A stretch of 64,000 nt of DNA from Lysobacter gummosus (GTDB taxonomy: Bacteria > Pseudomonadota > Gammaproteobacteria > Xanthomonadales > Xanthomonadaceae). The position numbers were made by a program, and so were the translations under genes. Where the stretch lies: positions 1,550,001 to 1,614,000 of the forward strand of contig NZ_CP011131.1 in assembly GCF_001442805.1 (NCBI RefSeq), written 5' to 3'. Shown here one piece after another: positions 52,371-61,245 of this stretch. The notes under the pieces are model-generated. The model was not told where the DNA came from, searched no databases, and saw only the letters and a program-made list of their open reading frames with translations. Position 1 is the stretch's first letter. Each line of letters begins with the position of its first letter.

Positions 52371-52398
52371 TCGCGGCGATGGCGATAAGATCGCGGCC

Positions 52399-52776
52399 AT
52401 GAGCAACGACCTGATCGCCCATCTGCAGGATCTGGCCTCGGACTTCGGCGCGCTGAGCGCGCGCCGGATGTTCGGCGGCCACGGCATCTACCACGACGGC
52501 GTGATGATCGGATTGGTGTCGGGCGAGGTGCTGTATCTGAAGACCGATGCGGACACGCAGGAACGGTTCCGCGTGGCCGGCAGCGGGCCTTTCATGTACA
52601 CGCGTCGCGGCGAGACGGTGCCGACCAGCTATTGGTCGGTGCCGGAGGCGGCGATGGATTCGCCGCAGGATATGAGGCCATGGTTGAGGTTGGCGTTCGA
52701 GGCGGCGTTGCGTAAGGCGAATGCGGCGCCGGTCAAGCGGCCTCGGTCGTCAAAACGGCCGGGTGCGAAGAAGTAG
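52399..52776 (+). CDS. TfoX/Sxy N-terminal domain protein
   Basis: A 125-residue protein: LQDLASDFGALSARRMFGGH, GIYHDGVMIGLVSGEVLYLK and PTSYWSVPEAAMDSPQDMRP match the TfoX N-terminal domain. The C-terminal domain of full Sxy is absent; instead there is a Lys/Arg/Pro-rich tail. Single-domain members are common and not proven competence regulators. It begins 28 bases after the TonB receptor stop and might be cotranscribed. Confidence 0.88.
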   Translation: MSNDLIAHLQDLASDFGALSARRMFGGHGIYHDGVMIGLVSGEVLYLKTDADTQERFRVAGSGPFMYTRRGETVPTSYWSVPEAAMDSPQDMRPWLRLAFEAALRKANAAPVKRPRSSKRPGAKK

Positions 52777-52810
52777 GCAAGGTCGAATTGCTCACTCAGC
52801 ACGACCCGAA

Positions 52811-53430
52811 GCCGAAGTCCCTCCAGACCCTGAAACCTTCTCCAACCGCCTCCCCCCTTTGAAAAAGGGGGGGGCAGGGGGGATTTGCTTTTGCTTCAGT
52901 ACGACGCACAGCGAAGAGCAAATCCCCCGCGCTGCGGTTTAGCCGGAAACCGATTCTCGCCGGGCGCTCGCCCCCTTTTTCAAAGGGGGCAATATTGGCG
53001 CGCGGGTCTCAGGCTTCGAAGCCGAAGTCTCTCCAGACCCCAACGCCATCCTCCAACCGCCTCCCCCCTTTGAAAAAGGGGGGCAGGGGGGATTTGCTTT
53101 TGCTTCAGTACGACGCACAGCGAAGAGCAAATCCCCCGCGCTGCGGTTTAGCCGGAAACCGATTCTCGCCGGGCGCTCGCCCCCTTTTTCAAAGGGGGCA
53201 ATATTGGCGCGCGGGTCTCAGGCTTCGAAGCCGAAGTCTCTCCAGACCCCAACGCCATCCTCCAACCGCCTCCCCCCTTTGAAAAAGGGGGCAGGGGGGA
53301 TTTGCTTTTGCTTCAGTACGACGCACAGCGAAGAGCAAATCCCCCGCGCTGCGGTTTAGCCGGAAATCGATTCTCGCCGCGCGCTCGCCCCCTTTTTCAA
53401 AAGGGGGCAGAATTGCCGTGCGGGCTTCAG
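52811..53430. repeat. Tandem triplication of family A repeat (about 210-base period)
   Basis: Three near-identical units start at about 52811, 53021 and 53230, each with GAAGCCGAAGTCTCTCCAGA flank, the A palindrome, and CAATATTGGCGCGCGGGTCT. The copies differ mainly in the length of G and A runs. The last unit ends in sequence next to the LysR stop codon (53434). It fills the whole 657-base gap between the TfoX-like and LysR genes, which converge. Confidence 0.95.
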
Positions 53431-53433
53431 GCC

Positions 53434-54318
53434 TCAGTGCTTCTCCACCGCCAACAACCAATCCAGGAACGTCTGCGCCGTCGCCCGCAAACGCCGGTGC
53501 GACGGGTAGATCGCGTAATACCCCCAGCGCGCCGGCATCGCCGGCCCCGGCAAGCGGATCAACTGCCCCGAGCGCAGATACGGCCCGACGATCTGCTCGC
53601 GCGCCAGCGCCACGCCGATGCCTTGCGCCGCCGCCATCATCGCGTCGGTGGTGTTGCTGAAGATGTAGCGCTCTTCCAGCTTGCGTCCGTGCACGTCGGC
53701 GGCACGGAACCAGTCGTGCCAACCCTGCCGGGCCTGATCGGCGATCAGAGGCATCTCGGCGATCTGCGCGGGCTCGGTGATCTGCTCGACGCCGGGCAGA
53801 TTGGGCGAGGCCACCGGGAACAAGGCATCGTCCATCAGATGGTGCGCGGTCAATCCCGGCCAATGGCCGGCGCCGTGGCGGATGCCGATGTCGGGGCCGC
53901 TGTCGTCGAAACGGGTCAGCGCGATCTCGGTATCGACGCTGAGCTGGATTTGCGGGTGCGCGCGGGTGAACTGGTTCAGGCGCGGCAGCAGCCAGATGTA
54001 GGCCAGCGAGTGCAAGGTGGTGATGCGCACGCGGTCGCGCTCTTCGCGCGCCAGACGCAGGCTGCGCAGCACGCCGTCCATGTCGGCCAGGGCGGTGCCG
54101 GCGGCGTCGGCGAGCTGGCGGCCCTGGTCGGTCAACGCCACCCCGCGCGCATGGCGCTGGAACAGGCTCAGGCCGAGCCGGCTTTCGAGCTTGCGCACGT
54201 GATGGCTGATCGCGCTGGCGGTCAGATGCAGCTCTTCGGCGGCATGGGCGAAATTCTGGTGGCGCGCGGCGGCTTCGAACGCCGCCAGGGCCGGTAACCA
54301 GTCTGCTCTGAGGGCCAT
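53434..54318 (-). CDS. LysR family transcriptional regulator (GcvA-like)
   Basis: A 294-residue regulator with N-terminal LPALAAFEAAARHQNFAHAA, ELHLTASAISHHVRKLESRL, and a ligand domain from about residue 92 (DRVRITTLHSLAYIWLLPRL). The opening and the HLTASAISHHVRKLE helix are typical of the GcvA group. It diverges from the EamA exporter gene at 54718 with 399 bases between. The end of the gene abuts the repeat array. Confidence 0.93.
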   Translation of the reverse strand: MALRADWLPALAAFEAAARHQNFAHAAEELHLTASAISHHVRKLESRLGLSLFQRHARGVALTDQGRQLADAAGTALADMDGVLRSLRLAREERDRVRITTLHSLAYIWLLPRLNQFTRAHPQIQLSVDTEIALTRFDDSGPDIGIRHGAGHWPGLTAHHLMDDALFPVASPNLPGVEQITEPAQIAEMPLIADQARQGWHDWFRAADVHGRKLEERYIFSNTTDAMMAAAQGIGVALAREQIVGPYLRSGQLIRLPGPAMPARWGYYAIYPSHRRLRATAQTFLDWLLAVEKH

Positions 54319-54717
54319 GTCGAGCCTTAAATTAAATTTGTGTCTGGGTTCGAAAGTATGCGCTTGTCTGGGTTTGGCGGCCAGTCAGAATAGCGGGGAG
54401 AGGAAAGCCAGATTGTCGCCACGGGTCGTATCGCTGGCGTTCGCAGTTGCTCGCAATGGTGTGGAAACGGCCTGTGGCCGACCCGCGGCGAGGCGATGCA
54501 ACCACCACGCCCGGCAGGCACGAACCGATCGCGACAGGCGGCTTTACCGGCCCAGCCCGATGGATGAAATCCGCAACCGGACCCGCCGGTTCGCGCATCC
54601 CGGGCCGGACCGATTACGGATATTCCCGCCGCCCCGATCGCGGCATGCTGCACCCAGATTCGCCAGCCGGCGCCCCCACGCTCCGGTCGTTCCGCCACCG
54701 TCGCTCGCGAGGTCGAA
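54319..54717. other. 399-base divergent region between LysR and EamA genes
   Basis: An AT-rich island (CCTTAAATTAAATTTGTG, 54325-54342) close to the LysR start is the likely promoter/operator. The remaining 370 bases show no gene or repeat that I can support. Confidence 0.4.
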
Positions 54718-55647
54718 ATGAGTACGTCGCAAACGCTCCGCATGCCCGCCGAATCGCAACCCACCGCCACGCCCTCGGGCGAAGCGGCGACCGCACAGTC
54801 CTGGCGCACGCCGCTGGAGCTGACCATCCTCGGCGCGATCTGGGGCTCCTCGTTCCTGTTCATGCGCGTGGCGGCGAAAGATTTCGGCGCGGTGCCGCTG
54901 GTGGAGATGCGCCTGGGCCTGGGCGCGCTGATCCTGCTGCCGTTCCTGTGGAAGGCGCGCGCTTCGTTCAAGGGCGCGATCTGGGCCAAGCTCGCCTTGA
55001 TCGGCCTGATCAATTCGGCGATTCCCTTCATCCTGTTCGCCTGGGCCGCGCAGCGCGCGCCGGCCGGCATCGGCGCGATCACCAATTCGATGGCGGTGCT
55101 GTTCACCGCCCTGGTCGGGTTCCTGTTCTTCGGCGAGAAGATCGGCGGCAAGCGCGCGATCGCCTTGCTCGCCGGTTTCGCCGGCGTGGTGGTGCTGGCC
55201 AGCGGCAAGACCGCCGGCGCCAGCATCGGTTGGGCCGTCGCCGCCGGCTGTTCGGCCGCGTTCTTGTACGGCATCGGCGCCAACCTGGTGCGGCGCCAGC
55301 TCACCGGCCTGCCGGCGGCCGCGGTCGCGGCGGCGACGCTGGGCACCTCGGCGTTGCTGATCCTGCCGTTCGCGATCGCCAACTGGCCCGATCACGCGAT
55401 CCCGGCCAAGTCGTGGTTCTCCGCGTCGATGCTGGGCGTGGTCTGCACCGGCATCGCCTTCGTCATGTACTACCGCCTGATCCAGCGCATCGGCGCCGCC
55501 CGCGCGGTCGCGGTGACCTATCTGGTGCCGCTGTTCGGCGTGGCCTGGGGCTGGATGCTGCTGGGCGAGCCGTTGACGGTGACGATGGTGGTTGCGGCCA
55601 TGTTGATTTTGGGGAGCGTGGCGTTGAGTCAGCGGGCGGCCAAGTAG
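54718..55647 (+). CDS. EamA/DMT family transporter
   Basis: A 309-residue inner-membrane exporter with ten helices in two EamA repeats (LELTILGAIWGSSFLFMRVA in the first; IGWAVAAGCSAAFLYGIGAN in the second). LVPLFGVAWGWMLLGEPLT is the conserved end. Members export amino acids, metabolites or drugs. GAGG lies seven bases before the ATG. It may be controlled by the divergent LysR regulator. Confidence 0.93.
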   Translation: MSTSQTLRMPAESQPTATPSGEAATAQSWRTPLELTILGAIWGSSFLFMRVAAKDFGAVPLVEMRLGLGALILLPFLWKARASFKGAIWAKLALIGLINSAIPFILFAWAAQRAPAGIGAITNSMAVLFTALVGFLFFGEKIGGKRAIALLAGFAGVVVLASGKTAGASIGWAVAAGCSAAFLYGIGANLVRRQLTGLPAAAVAAATLGTSALLILPFAIANWPDHAIPAKSWFSASMLGVVCTGIAFVMYYRLIQRIGAARAVAVTYLVPLFGVAWGWMLLGEPLTVTMVVAAMLILGSVALSQRAAK

Positions 55648-55739
55648 GCCTCTGCCAACGAAGGCATCGTCATGGCATCGCGCGGATGCCGTTGTTGCCG
55701 CGCCTTTTGCATTCCCCCTTCCCGCGCATTTCTTACTCC

Positions 55740-55848
55740 GTCATTCCCGCGAAGGCGGGCTCCGCTTTACTTCGGCGGAGCCGAACATCCAGCGGCTTTC
55801 GTCCAGGTTGCGTCAAAGTCACTGGATCCCCGCGTTCGCGGGAATGAC
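55740..55848. repeat. Family D intergenic repeat
   Basis: Bounded by GTCATTCCCGCGAAGGCGGG and CCCGCGTTCGCGGGAATGAC in inverted orientation, with an inner hairpin GGCTCCGC-TTTACTTC-GGCGGAGCC. A second copy is at 58597-58705. Confidence 0.9.
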
Positions 55849-55887
55849 GAGCGAAAAACGAATCAGCAGTTTTACCCGGAGCCCCGC

Positions 55888-56784
55888 ATGCCCCCCATCC
55901 AACACCGCGTCCAATTCGACTTCGACATCGAATTCAGCAACGGCGGCGGCCTGCAAGGCCAAGGCTTCCGCCTCGACATCGACGGCGACGACATCAGCGA
56001 TGCCGAACTGATCGACTACATCGTGCGCGATCTGCGCCTGTTGATGGTCGGCCCGGCGCGCATCCTCAACAAGCGCATCCTGGTCGAGGCGCACAAGCGC
56101 AAGGCCGGCGAGATCGAGAGCGGCAGCATCCGCTATGTCGATCTGAGCCATACCATCGAAGACGGGCTGGTCACGTATCCGGGCATGCCGCCGGCGCACA
56201 TCTGCGATTACCTCAGCCGCGAACGCTCGCGCGAGATCTATCAGGAGGGCACCGAGTTCCAGATCGGACGCATCGACATGGTCGCCAACACCGGCACCTA
56301 CATCGACTGCCCATCGCATCGCTATGCCGACGGCAAGGACTTGTCCGAAATCGGCGCGGAAGACTGCGCCGACCTCGACGCGATCGTGGTGCGGGTCGGA
56401 GCGGACGTGCGCGCGATCGACGACACGTATTTCCGCGATCTGGAACTGCGCGGCCGCGCGGTGTTGGTGCATACCGGCTGGGATGTGCATTTCGCCACCG
56501 CGGCCTATGGCGTGGACCATCCGTTCCTGACCGAATCGGCGGCGGTGTGGCTGCGCGATTGCGGGGTCAAGCTGGTCGGGATCGACTCGGTGAATATCGA
56601 CGACACGCGCGGCAAGAGCCGGCCGGTGCATTCGACCTTGCTCGGCGCCGGCATTCTGATCGTCGAGCACCTGCGCAATCTGGCCGCGCTGCCGGATGAG
56701 GGCTTCAGCTTCAGCGCGGTGCCGCCGAAGGTGAAGGGCATGGGGACGTTTCCGGTGCGGGTTTTGGCGAAGATCGTCGGCTGA
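55888..56784 (+). CDS. Cyclase family protein (kynurenine-formamidase-like) with N-terminal extension
   Basis: A 298-residue protein. From about residue 85 it follows the metal-dependent cyclase/KynB pattern: VDLSHTIEDGLVTYPGMP, ANTGTYIDCPSHRYADG (metal ligands His and Asp), LVHTGWDVHF and GVKLVGIDSVNIDD. The first 80 residues (QHRVQFDFDIEFSNGGGLQG, FRLDIDGDDISDAELIDYIV) are an acidic domain not found in short KynB enzymes. Members hydrolyse amides or lactones. CGGAG lies eight bases before the ATG. The gene stands alone between a family D and a family B repeat, and the substrate is unknown. Confidence 0.85.
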   Translation: MPPIQHRVQFDFDIEFSNGGGLQGQGFRLDIDGDDISDAELIDYIVRDLRLLMVGPARILNKRILVEAHKRKAGEIESGSIRYVDLSHTIEDGLVTYPGMPPAHICDYLSRERSREIYQEGTEFQIGRIDMVANTGTYIDCPSHRYADGKDLSEIGAEDCADLDAIVVRVGADVRAIDDTYFRDLELRGRAVLVHTGWDVHFATAAYGVDHPFLTESAAVWLRDCGVKLVGIDSVNIDDTRGKSRPVHSTLLGAGILIVEHLRNLAALPDEGFSFSAVPPKVKGMGTFPVRVLAKIVG

Positions 56785-56817
56785 TCGGTGGGGCGTGCGC
56801 GAGTGCTGAGCGAAGAG

Positions 56818-56897
56818 CATCGGGGCTGAAGCCCCACAAAAGACTTCGCGGCTACGAGGTTTGTTGTGGGAGGGGCTTCAGCCCCGATGCTTTTCGG
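56818..56897. repeat. Family B REP-like element (inverted pair)
   Basis: CATCGGGGCTGAAGCCCC and its facing copy GTGGGAGGGGCTTCAGCCCC, with GATGC at the end, separated by about 35 bases. It lies between convergent genes. Confidence 0.9.
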
Positions 56898-56913
56898 CCA
56901 GACCGCCCGAAAC

Positions 56914-57816
56914 TCACCGCCGCAAATACTCCTGCAACGCCGCGATCGCCATCCGCACCTTCGCTGGCTGCGCATCGCGCTGCGCGGTCACCGCGAACAC
57001 GCCCAGCGGCGGCATCGTCCACTCCGGCAACACCAGCACGGCGCGGCCGTCGGCCAGCAGCGGCGTCGCATCGGGCTCGGGCAGGCGCACGATGCCCAGG
57101 TCCTGCAGCATCATTTCCATCACCGTGCGCGAACTGTTGCTGACGATGCGTCCGCTCACGCGCACGCGCCGCGAGGGTTCGCCGTCGCGATACAGCTCCA
57201 CGTATTCGGGCTGATTGATCACGCTGAGGATCAGCATCGGATGCTGCGACAGCTCTTCCGGCGTCGCCGGCAGGCCGTGCTCGCGCGCGTAGGCCGCCGA
57301 GGCCACCAGCAGGTGCCGCCATTCGGCCATGCGCCGTGCGATGAGGTTGGAGTCCAGCAGGCGCCCGACCCGGATCGCCAGATCGATGCGCTCGGCGATC
57401 AGGTCGATCTGGCGGTCGTCGGCGAACACGCGCAGCGATAACTCCGGATACGCGCGCAGCAGCGGCGCCAGCGCCGGCGCCAGATGCGACGCGAACCCCA
57501 CCGGCACCGCGACCCGCAATTCGCCGCGCGGCGTGTCGCGCAGGTCGCCCAGGCGCCCGTCGGCGTTGCGCGCGGCGTGCAGCATCGCCGCGCAGTCCTC
57601 GTAATAGGCCTGGCCGATCTCGGTGGTGGTCAGCTTGCGGGTGGATCGATGCAGCAGCACCACGCCGGTCTCGCTCTCCAGTTGGCGCAGTTGCTGGCTG
57701 ACCGCCGAGGGGGTCATGTCCAGCTCGCGCGAGGCCGCGCTCATCGAGCCCAGCTCGACCACGCGGGCGAACAGGGCCATGCGCTTGAGGCGATCTATCG
57801 TGAAGTCCAGCTTCAT
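56914..57816 (-). CDS. LysR family transcriptional regulator
   Basis: A 300-residue regulator: FARVVELGSMSAASRELDMT, PSAVSQQLRQLESETGVVLL, HRSTRKLTTTEIGQAYYEDC, then the ligand-binding domain from about residue 97. This resembles the LrhA/CrgA-like LysR group that regulates divergent oxidoreductases. It diverges from the NAD(P)-binding protein at 57899, 82 bases away, its probable target. Confidence 0.93.
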   Translation of the reverse strand: MKLDFTIDRLKRMALFARVVELGSMSAASRELDMTPSAVSQQLRQLESETGVVLLHRSTRKLTTTEIGQAYYEDCAAMLHAARNADGRLGDLRDTPRGELRVAVPVGFASHLAPALAPLLRAYPELSLRVFADDRQIDLIAERIDLAIRVGRLLDSNLIARRMAEWRHLLVASAAYAREHGLPATPEELSQHPMLILSVINQPEYVELYRDGEPSRRVRVSGRIVSNSSRTVMEMMLQDLGIVRLPEPDATPLLADGRAVLVLPEWTMPPLGVFAVTAQRDAQPAKVRMAIAALQEYLRR

Positions 57817-57898
57817 GGTCTTAGCTTCCGTGGCCGGATTATCGCGGGGTCTTTAAGTAGCCAAACTATATCCCGTCCTCACCTCACTGGAGTCACCC

Positions 57899-58549
57899 AT
57901 GAACATCGTCCTGATCGGCGCCACCGGCTACGTCGGCCGCGCCGTGCTCGAAGAAGCCCTGAGCCGCGGCCACCGCGTCACCGCCGTGGCCCGCGACACC
58001 ACTTCGCTGCCGGCCCACGCCGGCCTGACCGCGAAGGCGGCGGCCATCGACGGCGGCGACCCGGCCAAGGTCGCCGAGCTGGTGCGCGGCCACGAGGCGG
58101 TGATCGCTTCGTTCAACGCCGGCGGCTGGAACAACCCGAATCTCGGCGCCGATACGGTCGCCGGTTACGCGCAGATCGTCGCCGGCCTGAAGCAGGCCTC
58201 GGTGCCGCGCCTGTTGGTGGTCGGCGGCGCCGGCAGCCTGGAGGTCTCGCCCGGTCAGCAGGTGCTCGATCAGCCCGGCTTCCCGGAGCAGTACCGTGGC
58301 GGCGCCGAAGCGATGCGCACGGTGTTGAACACGCTGCGCGGCGAGCGCGAACTGGACTGGACCTTCCTGTCCCCGGCCGCGCATCTGGTGCCGGGCGAGC
58401 GCAGCGGCCGGTTCCGCGTCGGCGGCGATCAGCTGCTGGTCGATGACAAGGGCGAGAGCAATATCTCGGTGCAGGATTACGCGGTCGCGCTGATCGATGA
58501 GCTGGAGCAGCCGGCGCATTCGCGCAAGCGGTTCACCGTGGCGTACTGA
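57899..58549 (+). CDS. NAD(P)-binding oxidoreductase (atypical SDR, NmrA-like)
   Basis: A 216-residue protein with an N-terminal Rossmann motif IGATGYVGRAVLEEALSRGH (GATGYVG at 7-13). RLLVVGGAGSLEV, ELDWTFLSPAAHLVPGERSG and YAVALIDELEQPAH match the small NmrA/NAD(P)H-binding SDR group. It lacks the YxxxK catalytic pair of classical SDRs. Likely induced with, or controlled by, the divergent LysR regulator. Confidence 0.9.
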   Translation: MNIVLIGATGYVGRAVLEEALSRGHRVTAVARDTTSLPAHAGLTAKAAAIDGGDPAKVAELVRGHEAVIASFNAGGWNNPNLGADTVAGYAQIVAGLKQASVPRLLVVGGAGSLEVSPGQQVLDQPGFPEQYRGGAEAMRTVLNTLRGERELDWTFLSPAAHLVPGERSGRFRVGGDQLLVDDKGESNISVQDYAVALIDELEQPAHSRKRFTVAY

Positions 58550-58596
58550 GCGAAGGATCGATGGCGGCGGGCGGATGGCGCCCGCTGCTTGAGACC

Positions 58597-58705
58597 GTCA
58601 TTCCCGCGAACGCGGGCTCCGCTTTACTTCGGCGGAGCCGAACATCCAGCGACTTCCGTGCAGGTTGCGTCAAAGACACTGGATTCCCGCGTTCGCGGGA
58701 ATGAC
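58597..58705. repeat. Family D intergenic repeat
   Basis: Same 109-base structure as 55740-55848, with inverted ends GTCATTCCCGCGAACGCGGG and CCCGCGTTCGCGGGAATGAC. The two copies differ at only a few positions. It lies between convergent genes. Confidence 0.92.
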
Positions 58706-58727
58706 GGTTTGAGAGCTACGCAACACC

Positions 58728-59690
58728 TCAACCTACGGCAGCAATCAACGCCTCACGTTGCGCAGCATCCAACATCGCCCCAACCCCCGCCTTGAGATTG
58801 TCGGTCTGATTCCTGGGCTTGGCCGTAGCCGGAATCACCACCGTCACCGCCGGCTGGCTGAGCACGAACTTCAGGAACAACTGCGCCCACGAATCGGCGC
58901 CGACCTCGCTCGCCCACGCCGGCAGCGGTTTGCCCTTGACCTGGGCGAACAGACGGCCGTCTTCGAAGGCGCGGTTGATCATCACCGCGATGCCGAGCTC
59001 GCCCGCCAGCGGCAGGACCGTCCGCTCCGCGCCGCGCGATATCACCGAATAATTGATCTGGATGAAGTCCGGCTTGAGCGCGCGCATGTCCTGCGCCAAC
59101 TGCGCGTGCGCGCTTTCCAGGTAATGGGTGAGGCCGACCAGCCGCACCTTGCCCTGCTGCTTGAGTTCGCGCGCCAAGGCCAGCTGCGTGGGGGTATCGC
59201 GCAGGTTATGCACCTGCAGCAGGTCGATGCGATCGGTGCGCAGGCGCTGCAACGAGCGCTGGAACTGCGCCAGCCCTTCGGCGCGGCCGCTGACGCCGGA
59301 CAGTTTGGTCGCCAGGAACAGGCGATCGCGCAGTTTGGCCTGCGCGACCAGTTCGCCGAGCACGTCCTCGGCGCTGGAATAGGTCGGCGCGGTATCGACC
59401 ACACGCGCGCCGGCATCGACGAAACGCTTGAGCACCTCGCGCAGCGGTTCGCGCGCAGCTAAGTCGTCGCCGATTTCGAAATTGCCCGAGGTGCCCAGGC
59501 CGATAACCGGGATCAGTTCGCCGGTCGCGGGAATCTTGCGTTTGATCAGCACGCCGGAGAACGGCGTATCCGGCCGCTCGGCGGCCGGTGCCGCCGACGG
59601 CGTTTCGCCGCTGCATGCGCTCAAGGGCGCGAGGGCGAGGCCGGTGGCGACCACGGCGGTGGAACTGAGGAATTCGCGACGACTGGCCAT
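58728..59690 (-). CDS. Exported aldo/keto reductase with Tat/lipoprotein signal
   Basis: A 320-residue protein. The N-terminus ASRREFLSSTAVVATGLALA is a twin-arginine signal, immediately followed by PLSACSG, a lipobox (Cys26), so a Tat-exported lipoprotein is likely. The body is an aldo/keto reductase barrel: VIGLGTSGNFEIGDD, RVVDTAPTYSSAEDVLGEL (catalytic Asp and Tyr), LFLATKLSG, IDLLQVHNLRD (catalytic His) and VIPATAKPRNQTDNL. NADPH-using enzymes are rarely exported, so the cofactor source is a puzzle unless it is exported with NADP bound. Confidence 0.9.
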   Translation of the reverse strand: MASRREFLSSTAVVATGLALAPLSACSGETPSAAPAAERPDTPFSGVLIKRKIPATGELIPVIGLGTSGNFEIGDDLAAREPLREVLKRFVDAGARVVDTAPTYSSAEDVLGELVAQAKLRDRLFLATKLSGVSGRAEGLAQFQRSLQRLRTDRIDLLQVHNLRDTPTQLALARELKQQGKVRLVGLTHYLESAHAQLAQDMRALKPDFIQINYSVISRGAERTVLPLAGELGIAVMINRAFEDGRLFAQVKGKPLPAWASEVGADSWAQLFLKFVLSQPAVTVVIPATAKPRNQTDNLKAGVGAMLDAAQREALIAAVG

Positions 59691-59795
59691 GACGATGACT
59701 CGCGTTGGAATCGATGCGGTTCGGTACGGCTTCGATGCGCAGCCTCGCGCATCCCGGCGCCGCGCTCAAGCGCCGGCAACGCGTCCACGGCCGCG

Positions 59796-60707
59796 TTAAC
59801 GCGCCCCGATCATCTCCAGCAGCCGCATCGACGCCGCCGGATTGCGCTCCTTCGCCGCGCTGATGAAATACACGAACACCTCGCGTGGCGCGGCCTTGGC
59901 CAGCGGCGCGCCGACATGCGGCAGCTCCGGATTGTCCTCGCCTCGCGCCCAGGCCTGCGCGCGCCGCGCCCAGGCGTCGAGCTCGTCCTCGGGATAACCG
60001 GTGGCGATGTCGGCGCGCGCGCGCATCAGCCGCGCGTAGACGAAATCGCCGGTGACATCGGCCAGCGACGGGTATTCGTCGGAATCGGTGAACACCGTGG
60101 CGATGCGACGCTCGCGCGCCAGTTGCAGATAAGCTGGATCGAGAAAGCTCGCGTGGCGCACTTCCAGCACGTGCTTGAGCGCGCGGCCGTTGAGCGTGCG
60201 CGGCAGGGCGTCGAGGAACGGCGCCAGATCGTCGGCATCGAAGCGGCGGCTGGGCGCCAGCTGCCATAGGATCGGCCCGAGCCGTTCGCCGAACTCGCCC
60301 AGGCCGCCGTCGATGAAGGCCTTCGCGCCCGAATTCGCCTTGGCCAGCGCGCCGGCCTGGGTGATGCGGCCGGGCGCCTTGAGCGAGAACATGAAATGTT
60401 CCGGCGTGTCCGCGGCCCATTTGGCGTAGGTCGCCGGCTTCTGTGCGCTGTAGAAGGTGCCGTTGATCTCGATGCTGCTGAGCTGGCGGCTGGCGTATTC
60501 CAGCTCGCGCCGCTGCACCAGGCCTTTGGGATAGAAGTTGTCGCGCCACGGCACGAAGGTCCAGCCGCCGATGCCGCTGCGGATGCCGTCGATGGGCGCC
60601 ACGCCGTTGTTGCCGGCGAGCGGATCCACGGCCGCGGGCCTGGTCGCGGCGGCGAACAGATCGCCGCCGGCGGAGGGATGATCGGACTTGCTCGATTTGC
60701 GGTTCAT
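59796..60707 (-). CDS. DUF72 family protein (YecE-like)
   Basis: A 303-residue protein of the TIM-barrel-like DUF72 family: GIGGWTFVPWRDNFYPKGLV, IEINGTFYSAQKPATYAKWA, FMFSLKAPGRITQ, LKHVLEVRHASFLDP and FVYARLMRAR. The biochemical role of the family is unknown. Its ATG overlaps the stop of the VOC gene upstream (ATGA), so the two are coupled. The first 50 residues before the domain are low complexity. Confidence 0.92.
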   Translation of the reverse strand: MNRKSSKSDHPSAGGDLFAAATRPAAVDPLAGNNGVAPIDGIRSGIGGWTFVPWRDNFYPKGLVQRRELEYASRQLSSIEINGTFYSAQKPATYAKWAADTPEHFMFSLKAPGRITQAGALAKANSGAKAFIDGGLGEFGERLGPILWQLAPSRRFDADDLAPFLDALPRTLNGRALKHVLEVRHASFLDPAYLQLARERRIATVFTDSDEYPSLADVTGDFVYARLMRARADIATGYPEDELDAWARRAQAWARGEDNPELPHVGAPLAKAAPREVFVYFISAAKERNPAASMRLLEMIGAR

Positions 60708-61126
60708 AGGTTCCAGGGATTGTAGGTGCCGAACCACCACAGGCGGCCTTCGATGTCGCGGCAGGTGTAGGCGCGTCCGCCGTAGTCCTGGTCGGCGACT
60801 TCGACCACGATCTGCGCGCCGGCCGCGCGGGCGCGGGCGTAGTGCTCGTCGGCGTCGCTGACGACGACCGAGCAGGCCTGAGTTTCGCGCCCTCCGATCT
60901 CATCGGGTTGGACGATGCGCTTGCTCCACTCGTTATCGCCGTCGACGACCGAACCGAGCATGATCATGCCCGGGCCGTAGGTCAGCTGGGCATGGTGGAC
61001 GATCTCGCCGTCCTGGTAGACCGCGTGTTTCTCGAAACCGAAGGCGCGGCACAGCCATTCGATCGCGGCGGGTGCGTTGCGGTAGCGCAGGGACGGGATG
61101 ATGGTGCTTCCGGCGATGGGATCCAT
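60704..61126 (-). CDS. VOC family (glyoxalase-like) protein
   Basis: A 140-residue protein of the VOC superfamily: IPSLRYRNAPAAIEWLCRAF, GFEKHAVYQDGEIVHHAQLT, and YGGRAYTCRDIEGRLWWFGT, the last being typical of the PhnB/YdfO-like group. The start follows AGGAG by about 9 bases. It forms a coupled pair with the DUF72 gene. Confidence 0.88.
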   Translation of the reverse strand: MDPIAGSTIIPSLRYRNAPAAIEWLCRAFGFEKHAVYQDGEIVHHAQLTYGPGMIMLGSVVDGDNEWSKRIVQPDEIGGRETQACSVVVSDADEHYARARAAGAQIVVEVADQDYGGRAYTCRDIEGRLWWFGTYNPWNL

Positions 61127-61245
61127 GAGACAGGCTCCTGAGACGGCGGATTGGCGGTTGTCGCGGCGACGGGTGACGTTTGTCAGGCGACGAGGATAGC
61201 GCGGCAACGTTATTCTCGCGTCTTCATAGGGACGGGTGCGCGCGC

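Noticed and set aside
49992..52487. An 831-codon leftward open frame opposite the TonB receptor
   Set aside because: It is antisense to a complete TonB-dependent receptor and has no domain pattern.
52811..53430. Duplicated small genes inside the repeat array
   Set aside because: Short identical open frames recur in each copy of the palindrome, but lack ribosome sites and protein-like composition; they are by-products of the repeat.
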